A stretch of DNA of 64,000 nucleotides from Datura wrightii (GCA_035772735.1 JASDFA010000010.1:95128001-95192000), one strand, 5' to 3'. Shown: positions 1 through 11,572, numbered from the stretch's first letter. Numbers and translations are program-made. Notes: a model not told the origin generated them from the letters alone.

Positions 1-1290
1 TAACATTCTTACTAAAACCTGAATTGGTAATAATCTAACTGAGATTTAATTCTACTAACATGGTAGTCTCGAACCCTAATAAAATCAAGCAAAATTTTGA
101 TATTCAAACACTATTGAAAAATTCAAGATTTTCTAGTTTAAGAAATAGGGTTAAATTTCACTTCGCAAGAATAAAGATCATTTAAGTTACAAACTTGTGG
201 AAAATATGTATAATTAACATGAAATAACATTCCACATGAATTAGTCAAATACTGATTAAGAATTTCTTAACATTCGATAATTTTCAAGGCTAGAACCGAT
301 AAAGGAAATAGGATAAATTTTGGGGACAAGAGGAAAAAACTATTCCCTTGCTGAAAGCCCACATACCTGGAGATGGGAAAACCCAAGATGATTCCTTGAA
401 AAACTCTGAGATGAATCAACACCCTTACTTCTACTCTAAACTCTCCTGAGAGGACTCTACACTTAACAGTTGAGAGATGAAGAAGAAAATAAGAGAAACC
501 ATTGGTTTTCTCCTATAAGACCACTGACTTAACCCAAAACTATGTAGTTTAGGGACTACGTTGGTGGTAAATTATAAAAGTAGATATAAATTTGGAAACT
601 AGCTGACAGGGTCCCAATGGGTCACCCAACGAGTCGTTGGTTGAGACCACGACTCGTTGGGACCTCTCGTCGGTTTCACTATCAGGGACTAGAGGTCACT
701 GGACCTAGCAACGGGGTCACCATGACTTGTTGGATGAACCAACGGGTCGTTTGTTCATTATGTGGCTACTAGGTAAGGAAAACTGAAAGGCCAAGCAACG
801 GATGACATAACGACTTATTGGTTGAACCAAAGAGTCGTCATGTCTAGTCATTAGGTTCATTGGAGGAATTTTTTTGAAAACGCTTAAACTGAAACAATGG
901 TGCTGACAATGACTCATGAGGAAAAAATGAGTCATTGTTTCCTCTTGTCTTCACTGCAAGGGGGACTTCAAAGACTTTACCTGATGACTCTCACAATAGG
1001 TCGTTGTTTCAGACAACGACTCATTGGTTGAGTCGTGGGGTCCTGGGAAGGATCTCTGGGCTGGGGAAAATCACGACTGACATGACGACTCATTATTTCT
1101 CACAATGGGTCATTCCTTTTCTTGTTAGTTCCCATATTTCCAAGACCTGGTGACCATGATTGATACAACGAGTCATTGGAGCATATCATGACTCATTGTC
1201 TCAGTCGTTCTGAGAATTTTTGTCTAGTTTTTCTACTGCATTTTTCTTGAAATGTCTAAGTTTAGTCTAGGAATGTTTTTTTGTGTTACA
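1..1290 (-). repeat. Partial LTR of a Del/Tekay-like gypsy element (copy G)
   Basis: No gene here. The stretch reads as the 5' part of a minus-strand LTR that runs off the left edge. Its minus-strand start is TGTAACACA at 1290, like TGTAACACC of copy A and TGTAATACC of copy F. The block around 350-560 (CATACCTGG, then text resembling 'aaactatgtagtttagg') matches the same position in the F LTRs near 44940-45130 and 62150-62340. From 600 to 1200 it carries the CpG palindrome array (for example ACGAGTCGT at 629-637 and ACGACTCGT at 649-657) that also marks the U3 of A and F. The target duplication cannot be checked because the left end is outside the window; the right flank is CACAC. Confidence 0.6.
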
Positions 1291-1388
1291 CACACAATCA
1301 CACAATAACAACATTCACATTCAATAACAATAAAAGTACATTTTAAAATAGCCCATAACCGTCTCACAAACCCTAGCAACCGACTATC
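1291..1388 (-). other. Degenerate primer-binding site and leader remnant of Athila-like copy H
   Basis: These 98 bp lie between the end of copy G and the LTR terminus of copy H. On the minus strand the bases just inside the LTR read TAGTCGGTTGCTAGGG, which resembles the Asp-tRNA-type primer site of copy D (TGGCGTCGTTGCCAGGG) with several changes. I infer that this is the start of the internal region of H and that G inserted here. It is short and degraded, so this is tentative. Confidence 0.4.
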
Positions 1389-2687
1389 TAATAACGCTCA
1401 AACAACATTCTTGTAAGAGTATGATGCAGACGTTGTCCTAAAGAATCGTTATGATCGATCCCATAGAGAATATAGTCAAGATGTTGATTAACTCTATTAT
1501 TATGCTTTTAGTAAAGTTATTTCCTAATTGGGGGTTTCAATGAAGTAATTAATTAAGAGTATTTTAAATGATGTTGTTGTCAAGTTTATGCATTTAACTA
1601 GAGAAGTGATCCCCATGGATTCAAAACAACTATTGGTTATTACACTAGTGGTCTATCCCCATACTTATCCTACAGAATTGATAACATAGGTTTATCCAAA
1701 TGACTAATTCATTCTTATTGGATGACTACACTCAATTATCGGATTAGGTCTCTTAAGTGTTTACACTTTAACTGTTATCAACTATTCCAAATTAACTATC
1801 CTATGACGGCAGCTGAAGTTATTCAATAAAAGATAAAGTTCAAGGCTTTGTTGTTCTTCTCTTCTCCTAATCTCTACCTCTCTAAGTTCAAGAGAGTAGA
1901 GAATTCTGGCAATCCCTAACATTGCGCATCATTAAAATATGTTGAAGATGAAGATGATAATAAAAGAATGCACATGAATTTAGAATCACTTTTATGTTAG
2001 CCCTAGTTGGTTAATTCACCATGGTTCCCACATTCCTAGTTTTGGAGGTTTTAGCCTCTCATGTTTGTTTGAAGAGAATTAGAATTCATAGAAGAAGTCA
2101 TAATTGAAGACTTACAATAATGATTGAAATAAAAATCAATTGATTATTACACAATTCAACTGTTTACAATTCAAGAACAATGAACAAATCTCCAAGAATA
2201 TTGGAAAACTCAAGAAGAATTTCCAAAGTTCTCATTATCTCTCAAAAATTATCTCTAAAAGTGTGTGTCCTTACAAAAATAACCTAGAGAAATTTTATAC
2301 AAATAATCAGAAACCATTCCTAAATTAATAGAGAAATTACTTAAACTACCGCCACCATAAGCTACGAGTCGTGGCTTCAATCCGTAACATGAAGGCAACC
2401 TCAAAATCTTCTAAGTCCTAGGAGCTAGTATAACTCGTACAATGCTATTATGTGTTGTACATTCCTATCGTAGTCTGATACTATAAAATCTGGCATCCTT
2501 TGAATATTTCCACTAGTGCTTTTGTATGACTCGTACCTTGATCTCACGACTTGTGGTATCCCCTCGTACCTTGATATTTGCCAATCAACATTTTCTATGA
2601 AGTTTACCACAGCTACTTGCAATGAGTCGTATGTGGTCATCATTACTCGTAGCTGCTGTCTATACCTGGAGAATAGACAAGTGCTTC
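1389..2687 (-). repeat. Athila-like LTR, truncated by insertion of copy A (copy H)
   Basis: Read on the minus strand this matches the LTR of copy D. Its terminus (plus strand TAATAACGCTCAAAC at 1389) corresponds to GTTTGAGCGTTATCA at the end of the D LTR. The segment at 2020-2060 matches the D segment 'gaggctaaaacctccatag...accatggtg'. The stretch at 1430-1500 matches 'ccctgtgggttcgacccc...gacaac' near the D LTR end. The U3 part (2350-2680) holds the same palindromic array, for example ACGAGTCGT at 2364-2372. The LTR stops where A begins, so the rest should lie beyond the 3' end of A, outside this window. It is clearly more diverged than the two D LTRs are from each other. Confidence 0.65.
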
Positions 2688-5015
2688 TGTAACACCCCAA
2701 AACTTTCCTGGACACAACATAGAAATTGCATGAAAAAGACCAGGGGAAACCAAAAATTCTTATCTCAGAATGAATGAGACAATGAGTCATTGTCAGCAGT
2801 AATGACCCATTGTCTGGGTCGTGGTCATCCCTATTAATTGTCATTCGGGGACCAACGAGACAACCTGTTATAAGGAACAACGAGTCTTCATGTCACTTGT
2901 TGCCTTCCAAACATAGAGATCAGTTAAAAAACCCTTTCTAGAAACCCATAAGTCAAATGACGAGTCGTCATTTGATGTAATGACTTGTGGGCTGACTCAT
3001 CAGTTGGAGCTCCTAGGGGTTGTTGATGATCCCTTCTAATGACAACGAGTGGAAACAAGACCTATTGTATCATACGACGAGTCATTGTGTCCACCCACCG
3101 TGTCAAGCCCCAAAATCCTTTAGGATTTCCAGAAGCAAGGACGAGAGGTGACAAAAACTCAATGTCTCAACCAACGAGTTGTTGTGTCTTCCATTAGAGA
3201 GGGGGGTCCAGTGTTATGTTCAAATCCCCGTCAGTGGCCACGAGAGGTACCAACGACTCATTGGTTCATTTAATGAGTCATGGTCCCCCTCGTTGCCAAT
3301 TTCCAGTGAGCTAAATTCCAGGCCCAAGACCAATGACTTGTCCCAACGAGTCGTAGTGTCAACTAACGACTCATTGTGTGACCCTTTGGTCCCTGTCAGG
3401 CAGTTTTCAAGGTTTTCTTTTAGGGGTATTTTAGTAAGTTTCCATATTTTTAATCCTTAAAGTAAGTCATTTTGGGCACATTCAGGAGAGAATTCAAGGA
3501 GTGATTGACGTATTCCTCTCATTCCTCTCTCAATACTCTGACTCAGTACAAAGAAGTTACAGACAGACTTCTCAGTTCAAAGCTAGGGCATTCAATCTTC
3601 TCCTCAATTTCTCAAGGATTTTATCAGGAATCTTCCTCTAGGTATGTGGAAATTCAACAAAGGAATTGTTCTTCCCGTGTGTCCCAAAACCCTTCCACAA
3701 TCTCCTATCACTTCTAGACATTAATGTTGCTTGACTCTATCAGTGTTGGAATTCCTATGTTATTGCTATAATATGAATTATCAGTCTGTTGCATGCTAGT
3801 TCAGTATCAGTCAAAATGTTAGTAACTTCTATATCTTTTAGTAATGTCAGCTTATTAGTTTGACACAGTTAGTTCTTGAGGTGTCAGTAATGCCTCCTAG
3901 TTATCAATTTCAATTTGTTCTCTAGACAGTTACGATGCTTCCAGATAAGCAACTCTGACCAGCTTGAGAACTACCAGTATCAATTCTAGTTTGTTCTTTA
4001 GATGGTTACGATGTTTCCAGATAAGCAGCTCTGGCCAGTCTTATAACACCACTTATAATTATCCAGTCTGATAAGTCTCTCGAGGTACTTTCAGATAAGC
4101 ATCCCTGACTTAGTCTTAGGCCCCAGCTTCGAGCTATCAGCTTAGTAGTCAAACTAGGACTATCCAGTGGGAGTATGACTTAGCACCGAGCGTACTGGGG
4201 TCTAGCGCACCCTGGTTTCCTGAACTACATTGCTACCATAGGTTATTTAGCCCAAATGGGCCCAAACAGTGATCTTACAGTTCATGCCTTTATACGCTCG
4301 CAATGTATATTGGGTCCTATCGATGGGCGTATTCATCAAACTACACATTTAGCTCACGTGGTTATATATCGATTATAGACTCTCCCACTTGTTAATACAG
4401 TCTCAGTTCAGTTCAAATCAGTTTAGGTTAGCTCAGTCTCTCAGTTTAAGGACATGTTTATGACCATCAACCAAGGTCACTATTGACCATATCAGTTATA
4501 GTTCAGTTTTACAAGTATATAGTATTTCAATTGGTCATTTCATGTTATTGTCGTTTAGTTACTCGTGCTTTCATGCTTATTGTATCTCTCACTTACTTAG
4601 TACATTCAATGTACTGATGCATACTTTCCATAATGTATCGTATTAGGTTCTCAGTCCCAGCATAACCCGTAGTTTTCCTCGAACGATATCAACAACACTG
4701 TTTTGTGATTCCTCATATTCTCAGGATGATATTTTTTTTCAGTTAGTTCTTATTTAGAAATATTTTAGAGTTAGTTGTGGGCTTTTCCCAGCAACTCATC
4801 AGTTAGTAGTTGGCTTTCAAACACAGTGATGCAGTATTGTTTGTTTTGATATATTGACTCTTGACAAATATATTTTTCTTCAATGATTGTATTTTAAACG
4901 ATTCCTCTTATGTTAACTCAGTTTATCAATGTAACGATAGACCATGGGTTATCTTTGGGTTACATGTGGCACCAAGTACCGTGTCTCAGCTAGGGTGTAG
5001 ATTCGGGTTGTGAAA
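2688..5015 (+). repeat. 5' LTR of copy A
   Basis: It starts TGTAACACCCC and ends TGAAA just before the primer site; TGACA is the expected original terminus. It aligns from its first base with the 3' LTR at 21156 (TGTCACACC) and again at 43109 and 62987 after the two insertions. U3 (about 2750-3400) is packed with CpG palindromes: ACGAGTCGT at 2960-2968 and 3346-3354, ATGAGTCAT at 2782-2790. Between 3712 and 3720 it lacks roughly 180 bp that the 3' LTR has at 63059-63237. The rest (3720-5015) is non-coding U3/R/U5 sequence with repeated 'gcttccagataag..gctctggccag' units near 3930-4060. Confidence 0.85.
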
Positions 5016-5019
5016 AAAT

Positions 5020-5037
5020 TGGTATTAGAGCACTAGG
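5020..5037 (+). promoter_or_regulatory. Primer-binding site of copy A (initiator Met tRNA type)
   Basis: The sequence TGGTATTAGAGCACTAGG lies four bases inside the LTR end. Plant gypsy elements of this kind use TGGTATCAGAGC, complementary to the 3' end of initiator methionine tRNA. One C-to-T change (TATTAG for TATCAG) is visible. Confidence 0.85.
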
Positions 5038-5235
5038 TTTAGTGTATCCTAGGATGTCTGAATGATGCATCGAGTGGAGTCCTCTTCATGGGTGTGAAGC
5101 TTGCAACACTTCTGACGGGAGGCTACAAGACATTATTAGGGAAACTCCTTTTTGTTCAGACTCTTTATTGGGTGCGTTGAAGTCTAATTCCAGAAATATC
5201 CTCCTAACTCATGCTTTATTCATTTCAGTGAAACT

Positions 5236-5777
5236 ATGCCTGCAAAATGAGGAAACGAAAGAAGGGTTGGCAATGCCAATCGACCTGCCCCACCAGCTCC
5301 AACCTCTTGACAACCAAGTTTCCCTAGAAATATTTCTAGCGGCAATCCAGCTGCTGTCTTAGAGAGTAACTAACCAAGTGAACCAGCACGTGGTTCTGGT
5401 GAATACTAATGGGTCCACAACAGCTGCTAGAGTTCGGGACTTCACCCGAATGAACCCTCTAGCTTTTCATTGATCCAAGGTGGGAGAGGACCCACAGGAG
5501 TTTGTAGATGAGGTGCGGAAGAACACAAATATTATGGGTGTTAATTTTGTGGAGAGTGTTGAATGACTGCCTACTAGTTGAAATAGGTGGCTCAGATTTG
5601 GTATGATTAGTGGAAGGAAGGGAGACCAGTAGGAACAGAACTAGTAGGTGGGGAAGAGTTCCCCACAGCATTTCCAAGCAGATTTTTCCCTCGGGAGTTG
5701 AGAGAGACTAAGGCCGTAGAGTTCATGAATTTAAAGCATGGTAGCAGGACCATGGAGGAGTATGTGTTGGAGTTCAC
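5236..5777 (+). pseudogene. gag of copy A, 5' part, interrupted by D
   Basis: The start codon at 5236 begins a reading that stops after four codons; the protein then continues in other frames. Recognisable pieces are a Pro/Ala-rich N-terminus (5270-5400), then RVRDFTRMNPLAFH and GEDPQEFVDEVRKN (about 5425-5530), typical of the retrotransposon gag domain, and FFPRELRETKAVEFMNLK with EEYVLEF (about 5670-5775). The reading breaks inside the following helix because D is inserted at TTCAC (5773-5777) and resumes at 16878. Gag would form the particle shell. At least two frameshifts and several stops make this copy non-functional. Confidence 0.8.
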
Positions 5778-7371
5778 TGATGTGTTGTGAGTTTACAACA
5801 GTTTTGATGCTCAAAACTAAGAAAATAGCATGGGCTTAGGTGTGTTTATATGGATATAAGGTACTTTTTCTTTGATTACAGGACAAATAAGTGTTGGAGC
5901 AAGAATGTGCAAAATATAGCCTGAAAGTGCGGAAAATGGGCTAAAGTCATAGTCTTAGTACGAGCCGTAGGTTTATGGTACAAGTTGTACTGAAGATCAT
6001 GAAAAGTTTCAGATGGCTAAATGGTGAAGAGTGCAACCTAAGACTCTACGTACGAGTCATACAACACAGGTACGAGCCGTAACACTGAGTCGTAAAAATA
6101 TTTAGAAGAATGAACAAGAGGTAGACTCCTGACACAGATAGACAGTACTAGTCATAGTGGAGAGGTACGAGTCGTACCATCACCCTGGGAAAAACTTCAG
6201 AAAAATTGAGAATTCTCAGAGTCGAGCCACAGAAGTACAGTATGACTCATAGGAAGCATGTACGAGTCATAACAAGGAACAACACTTACCTATTTTTTAG
6301 CAAGCCAAGGACATATGGATAGCAAGTACGACACATACAATCCTGCTACGGGTCTTAGCATCTGTCGTGGCTCAGGCGGCACCAATTATGGAAATTTACC
6401 TTGTTAGATTATTAAAAGGATTCTTATGTCTGTATAAACACTTTATATGTTTTATTTTCATTAGAGAACATCAAGATAACATAGAGAGAAACGTTGGAAG
6501 TAATTAGAGAAGGTTAGGAAGTGAGAAAAAATATAGAGTTGAGTTGATTGGCTTGTGATCAACCTTTTCTTGATTTCTTCTTGATCTTTGTGAATTGTTC
6601 TTGAATTATTTCGGAGATAATCAAACAGGCTTTTTCTCTCATCTACAATTTTAAGTATTGAATTATGTGTTTAATTATGAATGCATATCACAACCTTGCA
6701 ATTATGAGAGGCTAAAACCTCCATAGCTAGGGTTGTGGGAACCATGGTGGATTAATAATCTAGGAATACACAAAAGTGATTCAAACCCAAAGAAAAACGC
6801 TTGTATTGTATTCTCTTCATGCTTAAATGTTTCTTAACAGTGTACAGTGCTAGGACTTGACCGAATTCTTTACTTCTTGAGCCTAGCAAGGTAGAGATTA
6901 GGAATAGAGAATTACAACAAATCCTTTATCTTGATGATCATTGTATTAACTTGAGTTGTGGTCACAGGATAGTTAAATTTGGAACTTATTGATAACATTG
7001 GAACCACTCATAAGACCTGACTCGGTGATTGAGTATAGTCATCCAGTCGTTTGGATGAACCCTAGTTATCAGTTCTAAAACTAAGCATTGGTATTGATCA
7101 CGTGTGTATACCCGAAGCAATCATGAACCCATGGTGAACATAAACCCTAGCTAGTCTTAACTATTGATTTTACATCACAATTTCAATCATTATATTAATT
7201 ATTATTTTTCTTGAAACCCCCAAATTGGAGTAACTAACCAACAAGTTTACTTACCGACGTTAGTCTAGATCTTCCATATTCCCTGTGGGTTCGACCCCAA
7301 CCTCTAGTTAGGTTCTTTATTGACAACGTCCACTTCATACTTCAGTAGGAGGTGTGGTTTGAGCATTATCA
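5778..7371 (+). repeat. 5' LTR of copy D
   Basis: It begins TGATGTGTTGTGAG and ends CATTATCA. U3 (5930-6370) contains a cluster of tACGAGTCGTac-type motifs, for example ACGAGTCGT at 6167-6175. A likely TATA box, TATAAAC, follows at 6433-6439 about 60 bp after the cluster. The 3' part contains 'gaggctaaaacctccatag', which also identifies copy H. There are no coding ORFs. It lacks a short stretch near 7045 that the 3' LTR keeps at about 16530. Confidence 0.88.
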
Positions 7372-7376
7372 AAAAG

Positions 7377-7394
7377 TGGCGTCGTTGCCAGGGA
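7377..7394 (+). promoter_or_regulatory. Primer-binding site of copy D (Asp-tRNA type)
   Basis: The sequence TGGCGTCGTTGCCAGGGA lies five bases inside the LTR. Athila-group elements use TGGCGCCGTTGCCGGGGA, complementary to the 3' end of plant aspartate tRNA. Two differences from that consensus are seen, both C/T or G/A changes. Confidence 0.75.
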
Positions 7395-7497
7395 ATACGA
7401 CAAAAACTAGATTAATTACTTGTATTTGACTTTTGGTATTTATTTCCTTAATTTCATTTTTTTTTGTTTGTGATACCCACAGGTTGTTTTCCGGTGG

Positions 7498-9291
7498 ATG
7501 CCAAGCACTCGGAGTAGTGGAAATCCCCTGATTCCATTGAACCCCTAAATTGAACGAACATTGTGCATAATATAAAACTAGGGAGCAGAGAGATGCCCGT
7601 ATAGCTGAAGAAGATAGGCAAGACGAGCTAGCTTGGCAAGCTCAACTTCAGGATGCGGAAGATGCCAGACAAGAAGTTGTTATTGCCGGACGTCATGGGA
7701 AGGGCAATAGACTCATAGATTTTCCCTTCAGTTCTTCGATGATGAGGACCCAGACATTGATGAAGTTGAGTCAATTAGAGCAATTGTACCACCACTGCCA
7801 GTTGGGGCCAAATTTGACATCACACGCACCATGATTCAATTGTTAAATATGAATGGGATGTTCAGTGGTCACGCAGTGGATGAAGCCACCCTGCACCTGA
7901 TAAACATCATTTGAATATGCAAGGCATACAGGTTGCTTGGATTTAGCCAAGATGCCATCAGACTCAGATTCCTCCCCTTCTCTCTACCAGGGGAAGCCAC
8001 CTTATGGTTATAAGAGTTGCCCAACCACTCAATATCCAACTGGAGGGAACTCAAGCAAACTTTCTTAGATAGACTATTTCCCCCCTCCAGAATGTTATAG
8101 CTTAAGCATAAGATTTACAATTTCGTACAGCTCAAAACCGAGGCACTTCATGAAACCTGGCTGAAGTTCAAGAAGAAGTTGACAAAGTTCCCAAACCGTA
8201 AGATTCTAGATCATAGTTTGTTGGAAATTTTTTACAAGTCTTTAAACAATAACACAAAAGTTGTGGCAGACACAGTGGCAGGAGGAGCATTGATAAGTCA
8301 CACCTAGGAGCAAGCTGCTACTGTCCTTGATAGGGTGACTAGAAAAAATAGGGCATGGCATACCCGGGAGGCAAATGCAGTGGCCGGTACATATGCTGAT
8401 GGTTTGACTACAAACCAACTTAGGAAGGAAGAAGAACGCAACCAAGAGTTGGCTCATATGTGCACATCATTGGATTTGCTTACAAAGCATATTATACAAG
8501 ATGGAGCTAGAAAGGTAAATATAGTGGGGACACAAGGAATGGAGTCAAGGGCGGATCACTATGATTTCGAAGAGGAGGCAGATTTCCCGGACAGACAGGT
8601 GGCAGGTTTTCGAGCCAACGCCCAAGTGTCTGGATAAGAGAATTGGCGCCACGATTCTGGAAACCAATGTCGGAACCAATACAGAGATAACTACAAAAGA
8701 AACAGGTACAGAGACAGGACTCGAGGGCTTTACGAGATGGAGAATGGAGAAGGAATGATGGCTATCACAATGACCGACCAGGAACATATGTGCCTCCCAA
8801 TGCACGAGAGAGGGAGGGTGGACAATCAAGCTAGAGAGCATGATGGCTGAGATGCTAAAAAAGGTAAGGTCCACTGATGATCTGCTGAAGGAAATCTAAA
8901 GTGATATATCAAGCATGGGCTAGAGAATGGAATCTCAAGCAACAACCATCAAGAAGATTGATCAATAGTTGGGAAAACTGGTGGCATCACTGAACCCTAG
9001 ACAGAGGGTTACACTACCTAGCAACACCGTCCAGAACCCAAAGAATGATGGTCATTGCATGGTGGTGAAGACTAGGAGTGCTAAGACCACAATTCATCCC
9101 CCTCTATCAATTGTAGTTGAACGGAAGAAAGAGAGCATAGCTGAAAACATGAAAGTGATGTTAAGATGCATGGTGTTGAGAATGCTGAATTTCCTGAGGC
9201 CACAATTGGTAAAAAGGGACATGAACAGGAACAAGGTGCAACACCGATTTACAAGGCTATCCCAAGACCACCGCCACGATTCCCCTAAAGA
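7498..9291 (+). pseudogene. gag of copy D (Athila type), broken
   Basis: The ATG at 7498 starts a Ser/Pro/Asn-rich N-terminus that soon meets a stop. The core near 8035-8300 reads WRELKQTFLDRLFPPS, then EALHETWLKFKKKLTKFPN and SLNNNTKVVADTVAGGAL in the same frame after one stop. This is the hallmark gag core of Athila elements. Downstream (8335-9290) are Arg/Glu-rich and then Lys-rich remains of the C-terminal half in shifting frames. Gag would package the RNA. At least three stops or frameshifts are visible. The family assignment rests on the 'ETW.RFK..L..CP' and 'AAGGAL' signatures known for Athila-type gag. Confidence 0.75.
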
Positions 9292-9864
9292 ATGACGAAG
9301 AAGGCAGAGAATGTTAAGTTCCAAAAATTCCTTTCAATGCTAAAACAATTATCTTTGAACATACTATTGGTTGAGGCATTGGAACAAATGTCGGGATATG
9401 CTAAGTTCATGATGGACCTGGTGACGAAGAAGAGGACTGTGAGTTATGAGCCAGTAGATAATGTGCACCATTGTAGTGCCATAACTATACGAGTCCTAGC
9501 CCAAAAGAAGGAAGATTCGGGTTCGGTCACAATCCCTTGCACCATTGTCAGTGTAGAGTTTGCAAGGCCATTTTGTAATCTTGGAGCAAGCATCAACCTG
9601 GTGCCATTGGCTGTGTTGAAGAATTTAGTCTTGGGAACCCCCACACTGACTACCATGTGCCTATTGATGTTCGATAGAACTGTGAAAAAGGCAGTGGGTA
9701 TCTTGTTTGATGTACTGGTGAAAGCTGATAGATTCATATTCCCAGCAGACTTCGTGATCTTGGATTGCGAGGTCGATTATGAGGTCCCCATAATCTTGGG
9801 GAGACAATTCCTTGCTACTGGGAGGGCCTTAGTGGATGTGGAAGCTGGCCAACTAAAGTTTTGA
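9292..9864 (+). pseudogene. Aspartic protease region of copy D with altered active site
   Basis: This is the longest open stretch in D (190 codons, closing with TGA). It contains a retroviral-type aspartic protease fold of the Athila kind: FCNLGASINLVPLAVLKNL, then VGILFDVLVKADRFIFPADF, then VPIILGRQFLATGRALVDV. The usual catalytic signature is (C)DLGAS; here the position reads N (about 9577-9579), so the catalytic aspartate appears lost. The second conserved block, IILGRxFLATG, is intact. The ATG used by the ORF is internal; gag and protease were probably one polyprotein. Nothing after it resembles reverse transcriptase. Confidence 0.75.
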
Positions 9865-10140
9865 CTGAATAAAGAAGAAGTCACTTTCAACATTTGCCAG
9901 GTAATGCAACAACCAAAGGAATATAGCATAGTCTCAACAATAGAGGATGAACCTGAGTGTCTTGACAAAGTCTAAGTAGTCAAGAGACTTGCGTCGTGAC
10001 GTGATGTTAAATCAGGCGCTTCTTGGGAGGCAACCCAAGTGGTGGCTTGGTGAATTCTGAGTCACCGGGCCACCTACATCTTACCGCCACATTAAATCAA
10101 GCGCTTCTTGGGAGGCAACCGAAGTGATTTAAGTAATGTG
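9865..10140 (+). repeat. Pol-tail remnant of copy D with a duplicated 29-bp unit
   Basis: After the protease stop comes a short degraded tail. The unit around GCGCTTCTTGGGAGGCAACC occurs at 10007-10036 and again at 10092-10120, nearly identical and about 85 bp apart. Translated, it gives the 'ALLGRQP'-like text normally found at the very end of Athila pol. Its position directly after the protease therefore suggests that a deletion joined the protease to the end of pol, removing RT, RNase H and integrase. Confidence 0.6.
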
Positions 10141-11572
10141 TGTTCGGTATGCAGGGAAAACTAAAAATAGGTGGCAGAAAAATTTCTGAAAATCAGGTGC
10201 TATGACTCTTAGTACGACTTGTGAGAAGGTTGTACCAGTCATGGCATGAATTGTGGTGAGAATCCAAGAGGTGCTTCAGTGAAGGAGTTCAGGGTATGTT
10301 TGGTCCTGCTATTCGTAACTCAAGTGTACAGGTTGTAGTACTTACTGTGCTTGTGAACCATGCAAGCTATGTAAGGAAAAGACCTATGAGTCATCATATG
10401 GACCGTACTTATATTGCGGGAGTCATAAGAAGCTCTCATAGGTCCCCAAGTAAGTTTTCAACTCTCTAAAAACTGGGTCTAAGGGACGAGTCATGGGGTT
10501 CTCCTACGACTCGTGGTATGAGTTGTGATGGGTCAAAAGCGTTGAAATAACCTAACTTGGCCCAGGTTTTCAAATCTGCCCCCCACTTATTTAAACTTCA
10601 AAACCTAAGCATACCCCTCTTCCACGCGATCAAAAATCGAACCTACGACACATACTCACAACTCCCTCACGCTCGTAACTCAAAAACATAGGGCAATCGA
10701 ACAATTTCATGCTTAAGCAAGTTCATTTCAACCCTAAATTCAGACTCCCAGTCATAGTAGCAACAAGTGTATTTCTTTGAAAATTGAGAAAACTTATGTG
10801 CTTGATGTAATGATGCTAAAACCCCTGTGAGTCATCGTTTTTGATTGAAATATTTTAAAGAGACAATGACCAAGGGTGTTAAAGAATTCTATACGACTGG
10901 GAAAAATTTTAAAGTTCATGAACTTGTGCGTTGAAGAATTTAAAATTGAGTTATAGGTAGTGGTTAAAAAGGGGAGGGATGAGTAGTACAAAATGGATTG
11001 AATTGTATGCCTAGATCTTGGAATACATAGTACCCAGAACATGATAAAGACTCCCTATAAACTAGACCAAAATTGAGGTAGGGACAAGCTTCAGAAGCCT
11101 TCCTACGACTCGTGGTTTGACACTACGACTCGTAGGATGGCTCGTTTGCACTGTCCTAAGCTAAAACTAGAATACCTAAGGTATGAGCTATGGTACGGTT
11201 CGTGGGTTTCCACTACAAGTCGTTCCAAGGATTCATACTAAAGATCTAGAAAGGGTAAAGTCCATAAGAGGTAGAATTATCCTTCCTATGACTCGTGGAA
11301 TCGACCTGCGGGTCATAGCATGAATTGTGGAAAAATAAGAGAAATTGTCAGTGAAGGGGCATCCTCATACGACTCAAGGTACGGATCGCACCTTCATGGT
11401 ACGAGTTCTACCTGGGAGTCACAATGCGCAACAAGGATTTCATGGGACTTCATACGAGCCGTACCTCCAAGGTACGACCCGTACTATTGACCCATGGTTA
11501 GATACAAAGAATTTTCACTTCTTGCTTTTCTTTCTCAGATATGGAATTCTAACTCTCTTCTCTAAAGGTACA
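10141..11572 (+). promoter_or_regulatory. Internal non-coding region of copy D with CpG palindrome cluster
   Basis: There is no convincing ORF over 1.4 kb. ACGACTCGT occurs at 10506-10514, 11105-11113 and 11125-11133, with many one- or two-base variants between 10200 and 11490. These are the same motifs as in the D LTR U3. A TATA-like stretch (CTTATTTAAAC, near 10587) follows the first cluster at a spacing similar to the LTR promoter. I infer a possible internal promoter for the downstream ORF. Simple accumulation of the motif is the alternative. Confidence 0.4.

Noticed and set aside
2425..2880. 151-codon minus-strand ORF
   Set aside because: It crosses the boundary between copy H and the 5' LTR of A and follows palindrome-rich non-coding sequence; there is no domain and no homologous frame in the sister LTR.
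600..3400. Regularly recurring short palindromes that recall a CRISPR array or satellite
   Set aside because: Spacing is irregular, units vary, spacers are not uniform, and the clusters lie inside LTR U3 regions of a plant-type genome.
5168..5362. 64-codon ORF starting at 5168 as the gag start
   Set aside because: Gag homology begins near the ATG at 5236 and then shifts frame; the ORF only follows one of the broken frames.
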